DNA of 43,068 nucleotides, taken from contig NZ_CALMZC010000065.1 of the NCBI RefSeq assembly GCF_937873765.1, positions 1 to 43,068 of the forward strand, read 5' to 3'. The notes under the pieces are model-generated. The model was not told the DNA's origin, did not search any database, and saw only the letters and a list, made by a program, of their open reading frames with translations. Each line of letters starts with the position of its first letter. Within the stretch, counting starts at the first letter, position 1. Source of the DNA: an uncultured Thiothrix sp. (lineage in GTDB: Bacteria; Pseudomonadota; Gammaproteobacteria; Thiotrichales; Thiotrichaceae). A program made the translations under genes and the position numbers. Positions 42,972-43,068 of the stretch are shown here, piece by piece.

Positions 42972-43068
42972 GCTATTGTTGTTACGCTGGATTAAGCAAG
43001 CTGGCTACCTTACACTGGTCATGCACCAGAGGAGTTGAAGAGCCACTAAAGCGGTAGTAACTTAAGCG

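Noticed and set aside
42972..43068. Start of another gene after dsrS
   Set aside because: No ribosome site with an open frame is visible in the 97 bases before the window edge.

Overview
The window looks like chromosome from a sulfur-oxidising, polyhydroxyalkanoate-storing gammaproteobacterium. The clues are a DsrS-like protein at the right end, a phasin, a bioH-bioC pair, E. coli-like asd and a ydcSTUV-patD operon. Moderate base composition and very large DUF11-type surface proteins would fit Thiothrix/Thiolinea relatives (Thiotrichales). That placement is an inference from gene content, not from a marker gene.

Region 1 (1-17.1 kb, minus strand) is a run of five genes for exported proteins built from DUF11-like beta-sandwich repeats: 174 aa, 990 aa, 2065 aa, 877 aa, then a >1465-aa beta-helix/GEVED protein cut by the window edge. 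The 2065-aa protein adds SdrD/SpaA-like modules, a central OmpA peptidoglycan-binding domain, Ig-like modules and a C-terminal region that reads as an outer-membrane beta-barrel. Three of the five share one N-terminal module and two share one C-terminal module. The locus therefore reads as a dedicated cell-surface or sheath-like assembly of unknown function.

Region 2 (17.2-20.8 kb) is ordinary: a ydjM-like membrane protein and plsY on the minus strand, divergent bioH-bioC (biotin pimeloyl-ester branch), then a phasin preceded by a PhaR-like palindrome.

Region 3 (20.8-31.0 kb, plus strand) is the most interesting part. It is a compact ten-gene operon: a non-pyrrolysine MttB-family methyltransferase, a corrinoid protein, a DUF1638 protein, a small PF13769 ('virulence factor') protein, a MetV-like cysteine protein, MetF, a methyl-THF:corrinoid methyltransferase of the dihydropteroate-synthase fold, a RACo-like ferredoxin/ASKHA activator, a HyuA-family ATPase and a GFA-family zinc protein. 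Together they can be read as a complete corrinoid-dependent demethylation route. The methyl group would pass from a quaternary amine (or similar methyl donor) to the corrinoid, to THF, and then be oxidised to methylene-THF, with two ASKHA-type ATPases for repair or activation. A clean sigma70 promoter overlaps a TetR-type palindrome in front. A GcvR-like ACT protein follows.

Region 4 (31.6-33.6 kb) holds a secreted four-motif beta/gamma-crystallin with a poly-C tract in its leader, a small cupin and a DUF2270 membrane protein. Region 5 (33.6-41.7 kb, minus strand) is ydcS-ydcT-ydcU-ydcV-patD (putrescine/polyamine-type ABC uptake plus gamma-aminobutyraldehyde dehydrogenase), followed by an M20 amidohydrolase and asd. 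The window ends with a plus-strand dsrS-like gene. I saw no rRNA, tRNA, CRISPR array, insertion sequence or prophage, and no gene-free stretch longer than 300 bases.
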